Source: Rehmannia glutinosa
Taxonomy: Eukaryota > Streptophyta > Magnoliopsida > Lamiales > Orobanchaceae
Direction of reading: 5' to 3'
Length of the DNA stretch: 64,000 nucleotides
Assembly: GCA_016081115.2 (NCBI GenBank)
Contig: CM071924.1
Coordinates: 93,882,616 to 93,946,615 of the forward strand
Made by a program: the position numbers and the translations under genes. A model generated the notes under the pieces. It had not been told where the DNA came from. It made no database searches and saw only the letters and a program-made list of their open reading frames with translations. This document shows positions 21,905 to 33,112 of this stretch, in pieces (position 1 is the first letter of the stretch; every line of letters starts with the position of its first letter).

Positions 21905-22130
21905 GACAAGAGATAATTACAAAACCTACCCTGGAGTATGGCCTAATTACAAACAAAAAAAAAAAGAAAAACTCATTTATCTTTCAATTTATAAATACAT
22001 CTTTAATTAGGTATTACAAACATTTCTTGAGGTCTGTATTGTCTCAAATTTATAATATATAAATAAAATATTAAGGGGATATTTGTAATTTTGAAAAATA
22101 GCTAGATTTTTATATAATTTGGATTAAATC
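21905..22130. mobile_element. MITE of the AATTACAAAAACTACC family
   Basis: Contains the family signature AATTACAAAACCTACC, GGCCTAATTACAAA, a central GGTATTACAAACATTTCTTGAGG block and a diverged complementary end. Better preserved relatives are at 26583-26842 and 27713-27850. It lies just upstream of the TATA box of the DWARF27-like gene, and a shared part also occurs upstream of the second copy. Exact ends are not resolved. Confidence 0.5.
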
Positions 22131-22722
22131 GTTTTTTTTTGGCAATTAAAGCCACTCCTTTTGAACCGGTTCTGTTTTTTATATATATAATTTTAATTAA
22201 TATATGCATATATGTTCTAATAGTTTTAGAGGAGTACCAAATATACTTTTTATTTTATGTTTAATGTTTAATGCTTAAAACGATTTTAATAAAAGTATAT
22301 AAACTGTTAGGTCCAAATTTAAGTTTTAAGATTCTTACAAATTTTACATGTGATCAATTCACCCTCACTAGCTAACTGCTAATTGCCGCCTCCAATAAAC
22401 ATTTATAAATTTTCTACCTTCATGCATACGGATGAGATCTTCTGTTTAAAATGGTGTTTAATTTGCTATTTCACTGCACTGCACGGATGTTTGTTACATA
22501 TATTAAAGTTACCATATTAATTTTAAAGCATAATCAAGCCTAAAATTGTGATTTTTAACACGTGTCAATCATGGTGTGGTGTAATAAAAGATGATCAAAC
22601 ACTCTTATGAAACAGAAGCTCCGTCATACATGTACATATTTGTGAAGGTTGTACTTGTGATTAAACAAATGTTTAGGATAAAGGTTTTTCATTACCGGAA
22701 AAAATGAAAATGTTGAGTTGGT

Positions 22723-23196
22723 TGTTGGATTTTAAACTTGATTTTGGTCCAATTAATATTGGGCTTGAAAATATATATTTGAGTTAAAAGATAAAATAAG
22801 ATCCAAGCCCAAATGGCCCAAGTTCTAGAATTTGTCTAGAAGTGTCTTGGAAAAATATCTTAGATATTATTGGTAAGAAAGCTTGTAGAATATTCTAGGA
22901 AAGTAGATATTTTGGAGGATGATTCTAGTAGATGAATTATAGCCATTAGATCAAACAAATCCTAGCCATTGGTTAGGAAGTTGTACTAGTATAAATAGGG
23001 GTGTCTTGATCATTTTGTAACAAGCCAAAAAATTTGAGAAGAATCAATACAAACAAATATTTCTCCACCAAAAACTCTCTTATATTTCTTAGCCTAAATA
23101 ACCTCCTCCTACTACAAAGAAAAAATAATTCCTCTTCCAACTTCCAATTTCTAAATAACCCCTTCTTACCTAAATTGAGATAACCCTTCTCCAACA
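22723..23196 (+). repeat. 5' LTR of the copia element
   Basis: 474 bp, begins TGTTGGATTTT and ends CCAACA. A TATA box TATAAATA is at 22990-22997, placing U3 before it and R/U5 after. It differs from the 3' LTR at one base near 22842 (G versus A) and one near 23188 (T versus C). Confidence 0.97.
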
Positions 23197-23199
23197 AAG

Positions 23200-23211
23200 T
23201 GGTATCAGAGC
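23200..23211 (+). other. Primer-binding site, tRNA-Met type
   Basis: TGGTATCAGAGC starts three bases after the 5' LTR and is complementary to the 3' end of plant initiator tRNA-Met, the usual minus-strand primer of plant copia elements. Confidence 0.93.
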
Positions 23212-23241
23212 CACAAGATCACTTGTGGTTTACATAAAAAT

Positions 23242-24190
23242 ATGGCAAATGGTGTGGTTTCCTTCAAGTCCCTATGCTCAACACAAGCAACTATGATAAT
23301 TGGAGTATCAAGATGAAGGCCCTTTTGGGTGCACATGAAGTTTGGGATATTGTAGAAAAAGGTTATGTCGAGCCACAAGACGAGGCTACACTATCCCAAA
23401 CTCAAAAGGATAATTTAAAAGATTCAAGAAAGAGAGACAAGAAAGCTCTCTATTTCATCTACCAAGCTTTGGATGATGATGGTTTCGAAAAGATCTCAAG
23501 TGCAACTACCGCCAAGGATGCATTGGAGAAGCTTCAAACGTCTCACAAAGGAGCGAGCAAGTAAAAAGGTACGTCTCCAAACATTAAGAGGTGAATTTGA
23601 AGCTTTACATATGAAAGAGTCCGAAACTATTTCCGACTATTTTTCAAGAGTTTTGGTGGTTTCTAATCAAATGAAAAGAAATGGTGAAAATTTAAGTGAT
23701 GTGAGAATTATGGAAAAGATACTCCGTTCTTTAAGTCCTAAATTTGAGCATATTGTCGTAATAATTGAGGAAACAAAAAATTTGGAGGAGATGACTATTG
23801 ATCAATTATTGGGGTCATTACAAGCATATGAAGAAAAACATAAAAAAGAAGCAAGATATTGTAGAACAACTTTTTAAAATGCAAGTAAAGGATAAAGAAG
23901 AAAGCATGAGCAATGAACGTGGTCAACATGGAAGAGGTCGTTTCCAAGGACGAGGCGGACGAGGCCGTGGTCGTGGACATGCACGAGGAGGTTTCAATAA
24001 TAATGAAGATAGAAGAGAATACCCAACCAGTGGACGCGGGAGGAGCAATCCAAGAACAAGGTACGAAAAATCACAAATTAAGTGTTATAATTGTCAAAAA
24101 TTTGGACACTATGCTTAAGTGTAGAGCTCCCAAAAACAAGGTTGAAGAAAAGGCCCACTATGTGGAAAATAAAACGAAGAAGATGTCAAT
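23242..24190 (+). pseudogene. Copia gag with CCHC knuckle, broken frames
   Basis: Starts MANGVVSFK at 23242. Gag blocks in order are NYDNWSIKMKALLG, RKRDKKALYFIYQALD, VRLQTLRGEFEALHMKE and LLGSLQAYEEKHKK. A Gly/Arg-rich RNA-binding stretch and the zinc knuckle CYNCQKFGHYA follow. Single-base shifts interrupt it near 23268, 23562, 23865 and 24116, the last inside the knuckle before its final Cys. The family is one continuous gag-pol frame, so each shift is a lesion or an assembly error. Confidence 0.9.
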
Positions 24191-25094
24191 TTGTTATTAG
24201 CATATAAAGATGGTGATGGAAGACAAGACAACACTTGGTACTCGATCTTTGGTGCAAGCAACCATATGTGTGGAAGAAGAAGCATGTTTGTGGAGCTTGA
24301 TGAATCGGTGAGTGGCAATGTTTCTTTTGGAGATGAGTCTAAAGTCCCGGTCAAAGGAAAAGGTAAAATTATAATCCGCTTGAAGAATGGAAGTCATCAA
24401 TTTATTTCTAATGTCTATTACGTTCCAAATATGAAAAGTAATATCTTGAGTTTGGGACAACTCTTAGAGAAAGGCTATGACATTCACATGAAAGATCGTA
24501 GTCTTTCTATAAGAGATGATAGAAATAATTTAATCACTAAAGTGCCAATGTCTAGAAATAGAATGTTCTTGTTAAATATCCAGAATGATGTAGCAAAATG
24601 TCTCAAAGCTTGCTACAAAGATATATCTTGGCTTTGGCATCTACGATTTGGGCACTTAAATTTTGGCGGATTAGAATTACTATCAAAGAAAGAGATGGTA
24701 AGAGGATTACCTTCCATCAATCATCCCGATCAACTATGCGAAGGATGTCTATTGGGAAAACAATTCAGAAAGAGTTTTCCAAAGGAATCAAGCTCGAGAT
24801 CACAGAAGCCTCTGGAGCTCATACACACTGATGTTTGTGGACCAATCAAGCCAAGCTCTCTCGGTAAACATAATTATTTCCTCCTCTATTGATGATTTCT
24901 CTAGAAAGACCTGGGTATATTTTTTGAAACGGAAGTCTGAAGTGTTCGAAGCATTCAAGAAGTTCAAAGCTATGGTGGAAAATGAAAGTGGATGCAAAAT
25001 CAAGGCAATGCGATCAGATCGTGGAGGAGAATTCACATCTAAGGAGTTCCAAGAATCTTGCGAAGCAAATGGAATCCGGCGTCCCTTGACAGTC
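24191..25094 (+). pseudogene. Copia protease and integrase N-terminal half
   Basis: 24191-24890 holds the protease region and the GAG-pre-integrase zinc domain (HLRFGHLN, then Cys-x2-Cys in CEGCLLGKQ) and the first integrase Asp in HTDVCGP. The expected protease motif Asp-Ser-Gly before ASNHMC reads SIFGASNHMC, so the catalytic Asp is lost through compensating changes. After a frameshift near 24890, DDFSRKTWVYF and MRSDRGGEF (second catalytic Asp) follow. The frame then stops at the CACTA insertion after NGIRRPLTV. Confidence 0.9.
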
Positions 25095-25460
25095 CACTAC
25101 AAGAAATCCGGTCAAAGACATCGGTTTTTAGCCGATGTCTATGTAAAAATCAACCGATGTCGTAATCGATGATGTTAAAAGTATACCTTTTCAACATCGG
25201 TTTTAAGGATACAAAAAGTGATGTTGTTATGCAACAAAGACATCATTTTTTAACCGATGTTGTTAACTTGCGATTTGCTAGCTTTTTATGAAGTGTCATC
25301 AGGTTTTGACCGATGTTGTTGATTTCTTTGAGATCGGTGGAAAACCGATGTTATAAATGATTTAACATCGGTCTGTAACTGATTTTGTTCTTACAAAAAT
25401 GATGTTATTGTATTGGGTTCAACATCAATTTTGGTAGAACGACATCGCTTTTTGTATATA
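25095..25460. repeat. CACTA subterminal repeats, ACATCGG / CCGATGT
   Basis: At least ten copies of ACATCGGTTTT or its complement AAAACCGATGT in both orientations, several arranged as short palindromes. Such arrays are transposase-binding sites in the CACTA superfamily. A sparser set, with diverged GACATC and GATGT cores, occupies 29390-29655 at the other end. Confidence 0.85.
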
Positions 25461-26231
25461 ACAACCATCATACATGAAAGCAAGAAACAACATATCATTA
25501 ATGCTAATTCATCCAATCACATCAAAATAATATCCAAAAGGATAACACTAGTATCAACAAGTCCAAACAACGCATACTAAACTACATAACTTCAAAAGTG
25601 TCAATATACCAATTAACATCAAGTATAAGCACATGATCAATACATACACTACACACATTAATATAATAATTTCAAAATGGTATAATAATATCCAGTTTCC
25701 CAATATTTTAAAGAAGGCATCAAAAGACTCCAAATTCGCTAACTTCTCCGCCTTCATGCAAAAACTAGATGAGCTGAATCATCCAGGAGTACAAAATGTA
25801 CAACTAACAACTATTACTTCTGATCACCTGCACAATACAATTAAAAGATTATAACTCAAAAGCAGAAAGTAATTCAAATTTTAAAGACATGCATAATAAA
25901 ATACTCGAAATAAATCTATCTAACAATTTTAAGTATTCAATAATATTAGAGGAAATACTGACCAAGACATGTATAATAATATTGTTTATTTCAAATACAC
26001 CTTGCATAGGTGTAATACATCCATTTAAACACCACTAATTAGCTAGTAGAGGGAGAAAATAAAATAAGATGTAGGGAAGCTAATGGTAATGCAATTTGAT
26101 GCACAAGCATATTAATTAACAGCAAAAAGCCAATGCTAGCAAAAGGTTCAAACACTTAACTAACTAACAATGTGAATCAAGATAAAGAGCATCATGATAT
26201 AGTAAAAGAATATGAGCGAGAGAGCACTTAC

Positions 26232-26328
26232 TTGTAGATGCAACAATTTCAAACGTGGTAAGTTTGCCTCTAGAAATTGGATAAGGGTTTATCTCTAGCC
26301 CACCGACCTTGACAACATAGTCCTTATC
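26232..26328 (-). pseudogene. Captured exon of an ML (MD-2-related lipid-recognition) domain gene
   Basis: The minus strand reads DKDYVVKVGGLEINPYPISR followed by GKLTTFEIVAST. This matches the start of the ML domain in plant phosphatidylglycerol/phosphatidylinositol transfer-like proteins, where a D-x-V-x-V stretch is followed by I-x-P-Y-P. The exon ends at 26232 before a strong donor GTAAGT. The acceptor side is unclear. The rest of the gene was not found nearby, so it is a transposon-borne fragment. Confidence 0.7.
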
Positions 26329-26582
26329 CGCAATTTATTCAAATGACAAAGGTGACAAATATGCAACAAAAAGATGCAAAGACAATTGAAGAATTTACTT
26401 TCACAAAAATATTCTTTATCTAGAACAGACAATGTTATATCAAAGTAGATAAAAACAGGGGATGATACATATTTACATAAATGGGGTAAAGCAACAACAA
26501 CACAGACAGAACATCATTTACAATCTGGATGTAAGCCGCCAACTCCCCAAATCCAACAATAAAACAAAATTTTTTAAAAAAA

Positions 26583-26842
26583 AGGGATAATAATTACAAA
26601 AACTACTCCTAAAGTTTAGCCTAATTACAAAAAACTACAATTATTTTCTTTCAAAATAACAGAAATCTCCTTTAGGTGTTACAAACACCCATTGAGGTTT
26701 GTATTTACCCAACAAACACCCCCTTCATGATGAAATTTGTAAAGTAGAAACAAATGCCAAGTGGATATTCATAATTTTGAAAGGTAACTGTGTTTTTTTT
26801 CTAATTAGGCTAAACCTCAAAGGTAATTTTTGTAATTAGCCC
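26583..26842. mobile_element. MITE inside the CACTA element
   Basis: Left end GGGATAATAATTACAAAAAC and right end GTTTTTGTAATTAGCCC-like sequence (complementary over about 15-20 bases with mismatches), with TAGCCTAATTA and TAATTAGGCTAAACC mirrored just inside. The centre carries ACCCATTGAGGTTTGTATTT. Relatives are at 21905-22130 and 27713-27850. Target duplication not resolved. Confidence 0.65.
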
Positions 26843-27482
26843 AAAATAAAAATAAACTGGGAGCTAACTAGCTAAGTTTTAATAACAAACTTGACTCTCA
26901 AAGAAACTTCTTCATCCTTTTAGGGCATTTTTGATTGCCTAAAGAAGTATTTAACAAGTATTTAAGAAAACGTCTAACAAGTCTTCTCAAAGCTATACTA
27001 ATTCTTTCATTGAGGGCAGCTGCAAAACACTCCAATATCATGTCTGCAAATAAGAAGTATATACATCAATTTACATCATTGAAGTTCATGCCTGCAAATA
27101 AAATCAAGAATTGGACAGTGTGCTAGGAAGTTGACACATAGATAACTCAATTCCTCCAAATAGGTTATAACAAATGAACATAGAAAAATTCAAGAAACAG
27201 GGGACTCTGTAAATATTCAAAACCCATTACATATATCACAACATTACAGGACATAAAAAAGAAAATTGTAAAAGATACATACATTATGTATACTTTGGTC
27301 GCCATTGGAATAAAAGCTCCCCTTTAAAGCATCCTAGAAACCACAAAGGCTAGTTTTCACTTAATTTCGATGTTTATTAACTTGGCAATACATTGACATA
27401 AAACAATTTGAAGACGGGAAAACATATCATTCTGATATCCTAGTAGAGCTATGATGCAGTATAAAAATATCAAAACAATTAC

Positions 27483-27587
27483 TTTGATTTCACTCCCAGA
27501 TTTGAGCTTGCCAGTGTATATATCATCCCTCAAGCTCTCCACGATCTTTATAGTAATCCTAGGTCCAAAATCAGCCACTAATAATGC
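27483..27587 (-). pseudogene. Captured exon of chloroplast SRP receptor FtsY
   Basis: The 105-base exon reads ALLVADFGPRITIKIVESLR then DDIYTGKLKSGSEIK, the N-domain signature of chloroplast FtsY, the receptor for chloroplast signal recognition particle. Borders are clean: an AG acceptor just before 27587 and a GTAATT donor just after 27483. The exon is open and well conserved, so capture was recent or selection persists. Plain capture is more likely, since the GTPase (G) domain is absent. Confidence 0.75.
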
Positions 27588-27712
27588 CTAGCGGAACAAG
27601 AAAGGAAATAGATCATTGATCTATATATAAGCATAAAACAACTGAACAAGAAATCATTCCAAATGAATGTTTTTTTTTTCAAGTAAAATAAGAAAAAAAT
27701 GAACTTTTCTTC

Positions 27713-27850
27713 TCAGGTTAAACTACAAAAATAACCCTCTGTGATTAGTCTAATTACAAAAAACTTTAGGCCCATCAAGGTATTACAAACACCCCATTGA
27801 GGTTTGTATTTGCTTACAAAATATCCCACTTTGATGATACAACATACTTG
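27713..27850. mobile_element. Partial MITE of the same family
   Basis: Holds AAACTACAAAAATAACCC, GTCTAATTACAAAAAACTTT and the family core CCCCATTGAGGTTTGTATTT. The right half is missing, so this is a truncated copy. Confidence 0.55.
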
Positions 27851-28994
27851 CTTTAGACAAATGTCATATTCTAAGTCACAAAATGATATCTGCATACAAT
27901 AAAATTCACAAATTACATGTACAATCATAATCAAAGGTTCCATTTGTACATGACTCTTGAGCTCTTATATTAAAAATTAAAACTCAAAGTAAGACAATGA
28001 AAAACTTTAAGCTACATGCAACAATTTCCTTATTTTAAGAACAAATATTTCAATTCAGAATTTTAAATAAAAATAAAAAGTAAATATTTCACAAGAAACA
28101 CCAAACCAAATTTTCTAGACCAAAACAAACCTTCCCCATCACCATCATCTTCACAAAGTGCAACACTACTACTTTTCTTCACAAGCCAAATGGACAAGAT
28201 CTCTCGAGTCTAAGAAACTAAATCTAAGTATAGAGTCTAAGGGGAATGATTGCAATGACAAGTACCAAAGACACACATAATCAACTTCATAATCGGGCCC
28301 ACAATAAGCTCAAAGAAGCGGATGCTCGATTAAAGACAAATTAGCAAATGAATCTCAATAAAAAATTTAACAAAAATTCAATAACAAAAGTTACATCTTG
28401 GCAACGTTAAATTACAAATGAAGCTACAAAAACCAAAAACAAAAGTATAACACGAGAATTAAGATAAACTGGAGCTAGGGTTTTCAAAATTTGGGGATTT
28501 TTGAAATTCCTTAACTAAATCAACACCACAACGACAATGGGCAACGAGTTTTGACTATCGGCCACTTATAATAGTGGTGGTGCTCGATAGCTCGAGCTCG
28601 ACGGGTGGTGGTGGTGCACTAGTGCTTCGAGTATTCTACGATGGATTATCGATCGGATGAAGGGTTTATGTTTTGAAATTCGAACCCGCTTGACGGGTTC
28701 ACCTTTGAGAGCAACGGCGAAAGGTGGAAGGCGGCGGTGAACAGCTTCTCTTGTTACCGTCGAGGGTTAGGCACTTCAAGACTCCTCTTTTAAGTTTCAA
28801 TTTTGTTTTTTACTTCTAAGTTTCCTTGTTTTTTTTTTGACGTATTCTCCTCAAGTTTTTTGACCCACAGTGACATAGCACAAAAAGGAAAAGTTGTCAT
28901 TCCTTGTGACACTTTTAGTTTAATGAAAAATGAAAAATGAAAAATGAAAAATAAATGTATTGGCACCAATGGACCAGGAATGAATAATCTCTTG

Positions 28995-29307
28995 TAGGGA
29001 TTGTAATAGGTGGTCGGCCAGAACCCAAGACCCGTCCCGTGCCTAGAACGGGTCGGGTCAACCCGCCACGGTCGCGGGATGGGTCGAATTGCTCCCCATT
29101 TTAAATTAAATTAAATTAAAAAAAATAAATTGAAAAAAATATACATTTATAAAATTTATTATTATCAAATTATAAATATTAAATATAATATAAGAATACA
29201 TAAAAATTATATTATAATATATATTATATATGCAAAATATATATTAAAATATATTTTTAAACTAAAAACTCTAGGCGGAGCGGGGTGGGTCAAAATTGTC
29301 ATCCCTA
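28995..29307. mobile_element. Small hAT-like element nested in CACTA
   Basis: Starts TAGGGATTGTAATAGG and ends CAAAATTGTCATCCCTA, forming imperfect inverted termini. GC-rich GGGTCGGGTCAACCCGC text lies near the left end and an AT core inside. Flanking octamers ATCTCTTG and TTATGTTG agree at only five positions, so the duplication is weak or decayed. Confidence 0.6.
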
Positions 29308-29655
29308 TTATGTTGTATTAATCGTTGTAGGGAAAAATACAAAAATGGTCACGTAACTTTATCACTGTTGTTAAAATTGTTGTCTTTAAGAAAAATAAAT
29401 GATGTTAATAGTGATGTTATAAACAAATATAAGGTGGTCAAAGACATATTGTTGGAATAACCGATCTTAAACATGATGTTATAAACCAAAAAAGGGGTGG
29501 TCAAAGACATCACTCCTAAAGACGATGTGTAATAAGCGAAACAATCCGCTCATACACACTTCACTTAAAACATGATGTTGTATAGTGTAAGACATCATGA
29601 AATTCATGAAAACGATGTCTTTTAAGCGATGTCTTTGACCGGATTTCTTGTAGTG

Positions 29656-31833
29656 GTCCCAAGATCCCCCCAGCAAAATGGCGTAGCTGAGAGAAAGAAT
29701 AGAACAATTCTTGAAATGGCAAGGTGCATGCTCAAAAGCAAAAGCTGCCAAAGGAGTTCGGATCAAGACGATGGCGTGTGCGGTTTACTGTCAAATCGCT
29801 CACCAACCAGAAGTGTGTGGGGAAAAACACCACAGGAAGCTTGGAGTGGAAGAAAACCAGGTATCTCTCATCTAAAAGTATTTGGAAGCAAAGCATATGC
29901 ACACGTACCTGACGAGAGAAGAAGTAAGCTTGATGACAAAAGCGAAGCATTCATCTTCATCGGGTATGACTCAAATTCTAAAGGTTATAAGTTATATAAT
30001 CCAAATACTAAGAACCTTGTGATAAGTCGTGATGTAGAGTTTGATGAAGAATCAAATTGGGATTTTGGCTCCCAAAACAACTTTAATTTCTTTCCGGATT
30101 TTGAAGAAAATGAGTCAAGACCGATCGAGCCAACAATAGAAGTTCAGCAAGAGCCAAATACTCCATCCACTTCACAATCAACAGTTGGAGGAGACTTGCC
30201 ACCATCATTTCTAAATGAAAGAGACATAGAACGTGAAAGGAGTCTAGAAGATCTTTATGAGAACACCGAGAGGATAGATGATATTACTTTGTTCTGTCTA
30301 TTTGCAGATTGTGAACCAGTGACTTTTGAAAAAGCAATCCAAAATAAAAGATGGAGAGATGCTATGGATGAGGAGATACAAGCAATCATGAAGAACGACA
30401 CGTGGGAGCTGACCTCACTTCCAAAAGGACATAAGGCTATCGGCGTCAAGTGGGTGTACAAAGCAAAGAAGAATGCTAAAGGGGAAATTTAAAGATATAA
30501 AGCAAGGCTAGTCGCAAAAAAGGCTATAGTCAAAGATTTGGAATCGACTATGACGAGGTATTTGCTCCGATCGCTCGCTTGGAAACAATAAGGCTTATCA
30601 TTTCTTTAGCAGCTCAAAACAGGTGGAAGATTCACCGGATGGACGTAAAGTCGCCTTTCTTAAATGGAGTTCTCGAGGAAGAAGTCTACATTGAGCGACC
30701 AAAGGGCTATGTGGTGAAGAATGAAGAAGATAAAGTCTTGAAGCTGAAGAAGGCTCTATACGGATTAAAGCAAGCACCAAGAGCATGGAATAGCAGGATT
30801 GATAAATACTTGCAAGAGAATGGGTTCACTAAGTGCCCGCACGAACATGCACTTTATGTCAAGGTCAGAAAAAATGATGTTTTGATCGTGTGTTTATATG
30901 TGGATGACTTGATCTTCACAGGAAATAATCCAGACATGTTTGAAGAGTTCAAGAAAGCAATGACCAGAGAATTTGAGATGACTGATATCGGGCTTATGGC
31001 ATATTACCTCGGCGTTGAAGTTAAACAACAAGAAGATGGGATTTTCATCTCGCAAGAAGGCTACAAAGGAGATTCTCAAGAGATTCAAGATGGATAATGC
31101 AAGCCTATTAACACACCAAATGAGTGCGGGATCAAGCTATCAAAGTATGATGGAGAAGAAAAAGTGGACCCGACATTGTACAAAAGTTTGGTTGGAAGTT
31201 TGCGGTATTTGACGTGCACAAGACCCGACATTCTCTATGCCACCGGTCTAATAAGTCGATACATGGAAAATCCAACCACTACTCATGAAGGTTGCTAAAA
31301 GGATTCTTCGCTATCTCAAAGGTACGATCAATTACGGCTTATTATATTCAACAACTAATGATTATAAACTTGTTGGCTATAGTGATAGCGATTGGTCCGG
31401 AGATGTGGATGATCGAAAAGTACTACTCGGCTTTGTGTTCTTCATGGAGATACCGCATTCACTTGGATGTCAAAGAAGCGGCCGATAGTCACTCTCTCTT
31501 TGTGAAGTGAGCACGTAGTGCGATGACTTGTGTTTGCCATGCAGTTTGGTGAGAAATTTCTTTGAAAAAGCGGGAATGACACAAGAAGAGCCAACTAAGA
31601 TTCGTGTCGACAACAAGTCAGCTATGGCATTGGCAAAGAATCCGGTGTTTCATGATCGAAGCAAGCACATTGACACTCGCTACCACTACATACGAAAATG
31701 CATATCAAGAAAGGACGTGCAAGTGGAGTATGTGAAGTCTCAGGATCAAATTGCAGACATCTTCACCAAACCGCTCAAGCATGAAGACTTCATACGACTT
31801 AGAAGTTTTCTCGGAATGACAAATCAAGTTTAA
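29656..31833 (+). pseudogene. Copia integrase C-terminus, reverse transcriptase and RNase H
   Basis: Resumes directly after CACTA with PRSPQQNGVAERKNRT, containing the catalytic integrase Glu, then HLKVFGSKAYAHVP and FIGYD. Reverse transcriptase follows with MDVKSPFLNG, YGLKQAPRAW and LYVDD near 30895. RNase H contains GYSDSDWSGD and IRVDNKSAMALAKNPVFH, and ends with DQIADIFTKPL. Stops or shifts occur near 29760, 30490, 30525, 31085, 31215, 31300 and 31480. The domain order integrase-RT-RNase H defines copia. Confidence 0.92.
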
Positions 31834-31840
31834 GGGGGGA
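31831..31840 (+). other. Polypurine tract of the copia element
   Basis: TAAGGGGGGA immediately precedes the 3' LTR TG, the expected position for plus-strand priming. Confidence 0.9.
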
Positions 31841-32314
31841 TGTTGGATTTTAAACTTGATTTTGGTCCAATTAATATTGGGCTTGAAAATATATATTTGA
31901 GTTAAAAGATAAAATAAGATCCAAGCCCAAATGACCCAAGTTCTAGAATTTGTCTAGAAGTGTCTTGGAAAAATATCTTAGATATTATTGGTAAGAAAGC
32001 TTGTAGAATATTCTAGGAAAGTAGATATTTTGGAGGATGATTCTAGTAGATGAATTATAGCCATTAGATCAAACAAATCCTAGCCATTGGTTAGGAAGTT
32101 GTACTAGTATAAATAGGGGTGTCTTGATCATTTTGTAACAAGCCAAAAAATTTGAGAAGAATCAATACAAACAAATATTTCTCCACCAAAAACTCTCTTA
32201 TATTTCTTAGCCTAAATAACCTCCTCCTACTACAAAGAAAAAATAATTCCTCTTCCAACTTCCAATTTCTAAATAACCCCTTCTTACCTAAATTGAGATA
32301 ACCCTCCTCCAACA
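31841..32314 (+). repeat. 3' LTR of the copia element
   Basis: 474 bp, TGTTGG...CCAACA, nearly identical to the 5' LTR. TATA box at 32108-32115. Any outward transcription from it would run away from the DWARF27-like gene, which lies on the other side and other strand. Confidence 0.97.
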
Positions 32315-32771
32315 TTGGTTGCAAAATAAATAAATGATAGCATATGAAAATCCAAAAAATCGTACAACCCTAAGGATGAGTCATGTGCGAATTAAGAATC
32401 AAGGCAATGTGTGAAGTCAAACCCTACTCATGCGCTGCTCCCCAATTTCTTTATTCATTGCATGCGTTTGATGTGTTTCATTTACCCCTAAAAAAATTTG
32501 TGTTTTATTTATTTATTGCCACATAGAACGTGTTTCAATTATTGTAGACCTACATATTTTTTTTTTTGAGGAAAATTGTAGACCTACATATGATATACTA
32601 TATATAAGTATACTATCAAGTAAGCATCATAAAGTCCACTTATATACATTTATTATATTTTTTTATATCTTTTTAAAATCTATTCTGATAAATTAACATA
32701 TATATATAATACGATAGGAATGGCAAAATTCTCACGGTGAACGATCTCCGTTGGTACCTGAATAAAATAGA
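32315..32771 (-). repeat. DWARF27 upstream region continuing past the copia element; inverted copy at 56235-56745
   Basis: Starting TTGGTTGCAAAATAAATAAA, this stretch is the reverse complement of 56290-56745, sharing CCTAAGGATGAGTCAT, GTTTGACTTCACACA (as complement) and CATATGTAGGTC. Together with 17388-22722 it makes one duplicated block. It ends in a hAT remnant at 32715-32771, TAGGAATGGCAAAATTC, which is also present next to the second copy. Confidence 0.85.
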
Positions 32772-33112
32772 ATGACAAATTAACAATAATCATTATACTT
32801 TTACTAATCTATTTATGTAATTTAGGCATCCTAAATTATGATGGGTCTTCTAATTGAGTCAATACCAGAAAAATGGAGGACAAAAACAGATTGCTAAAGA
32901 AAAAAATATAATAATATAGAGAGCAAATTAGTATTTGGATATTACTGTTTTCAAGGGTTATAATCAAGGGTCAATGATAATGAAAGAATGGAGCTGATTT
33001 CAAGTGAATTTGGACCAAACACCAATATGAAATCAAAACAACTATTTAATCCCACAATTACAAACCTAATAACATAATAACAACTAAATTTTAAGAAATC
33101 AAAGAAAATAAA
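32772..33112. other. Noncoding spacer upstream of the inhibitor-like gene
   Basis: AT-rich, single-copy-looking DNA without repeats or frames of note. It presumably includes the promoter of the gene at 33113. A TATA motif could not be chosen with confidence among several AT runs. Confidence 0.4.

Larger units (their letters stand above)
25095..29655. mobile_element. CACTA element, 4561 bp, with captured host exons, TSD GTC
   Basis: Terminal inverted repeats begin CACTACAAGAAATCCGGTCA and match for about 29 bases. The 3-bp duplication GTC is at 25092-25094 and 29656-29658. These are hallmarks of CACTA (En/Spm) transposons. Subterminal DNA is filled with ACATCGGTT/AACCGATGT units. No transposase frame is visible, so it is non-autonomous. 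The interior carries minus-strand exons matching an ML-domain gene and chloroplast FtsY with splice sites, plus MITEs and a small hAT element. It lies in copia integrase. Confidence 0.96.
22723..32314 (+). mobile_element. Complete Ty1/copia element with nested CACTA, TSD TTGGT
   Basis: Flanked by TTGGT copies at 22718-22722 and 32315-32319. It has two 474-bp LTRs, a Met-type primer site, gag-pol remnants and a polypurine tract. Without the 4561-bp CACTA insertion the element is about 5.0 kb, normal for copia. The LTRs differ at only two positions that I can see, indicating a recent insertion. It separates the proximal DWARF27 promoter from upstream sequence that resumes at 32315. Coding frames carry several small indels and the protease active site is lost, so it is probably non-autonomous as read. 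Confidence 0.97.

Noticed and set aside
21689..22010. Frames encoding repeated Ser-Leu or Arg-Glu
   Set aside because: They are translations of the (GA)34 microsatellite.
23200..23211. tRNA-like sequence TGGTATCAGAGC, also at 38399 and 62011
   Set aside because: These are retrotransposon primer-binding sites complementary to tRNA-Met. No cloverleaf is present.
29130..29321. Ile/Tyr/Lys-rich frame
   Set aside because: It is the AT-rich core of a small hAT-like element nested in CACTA.
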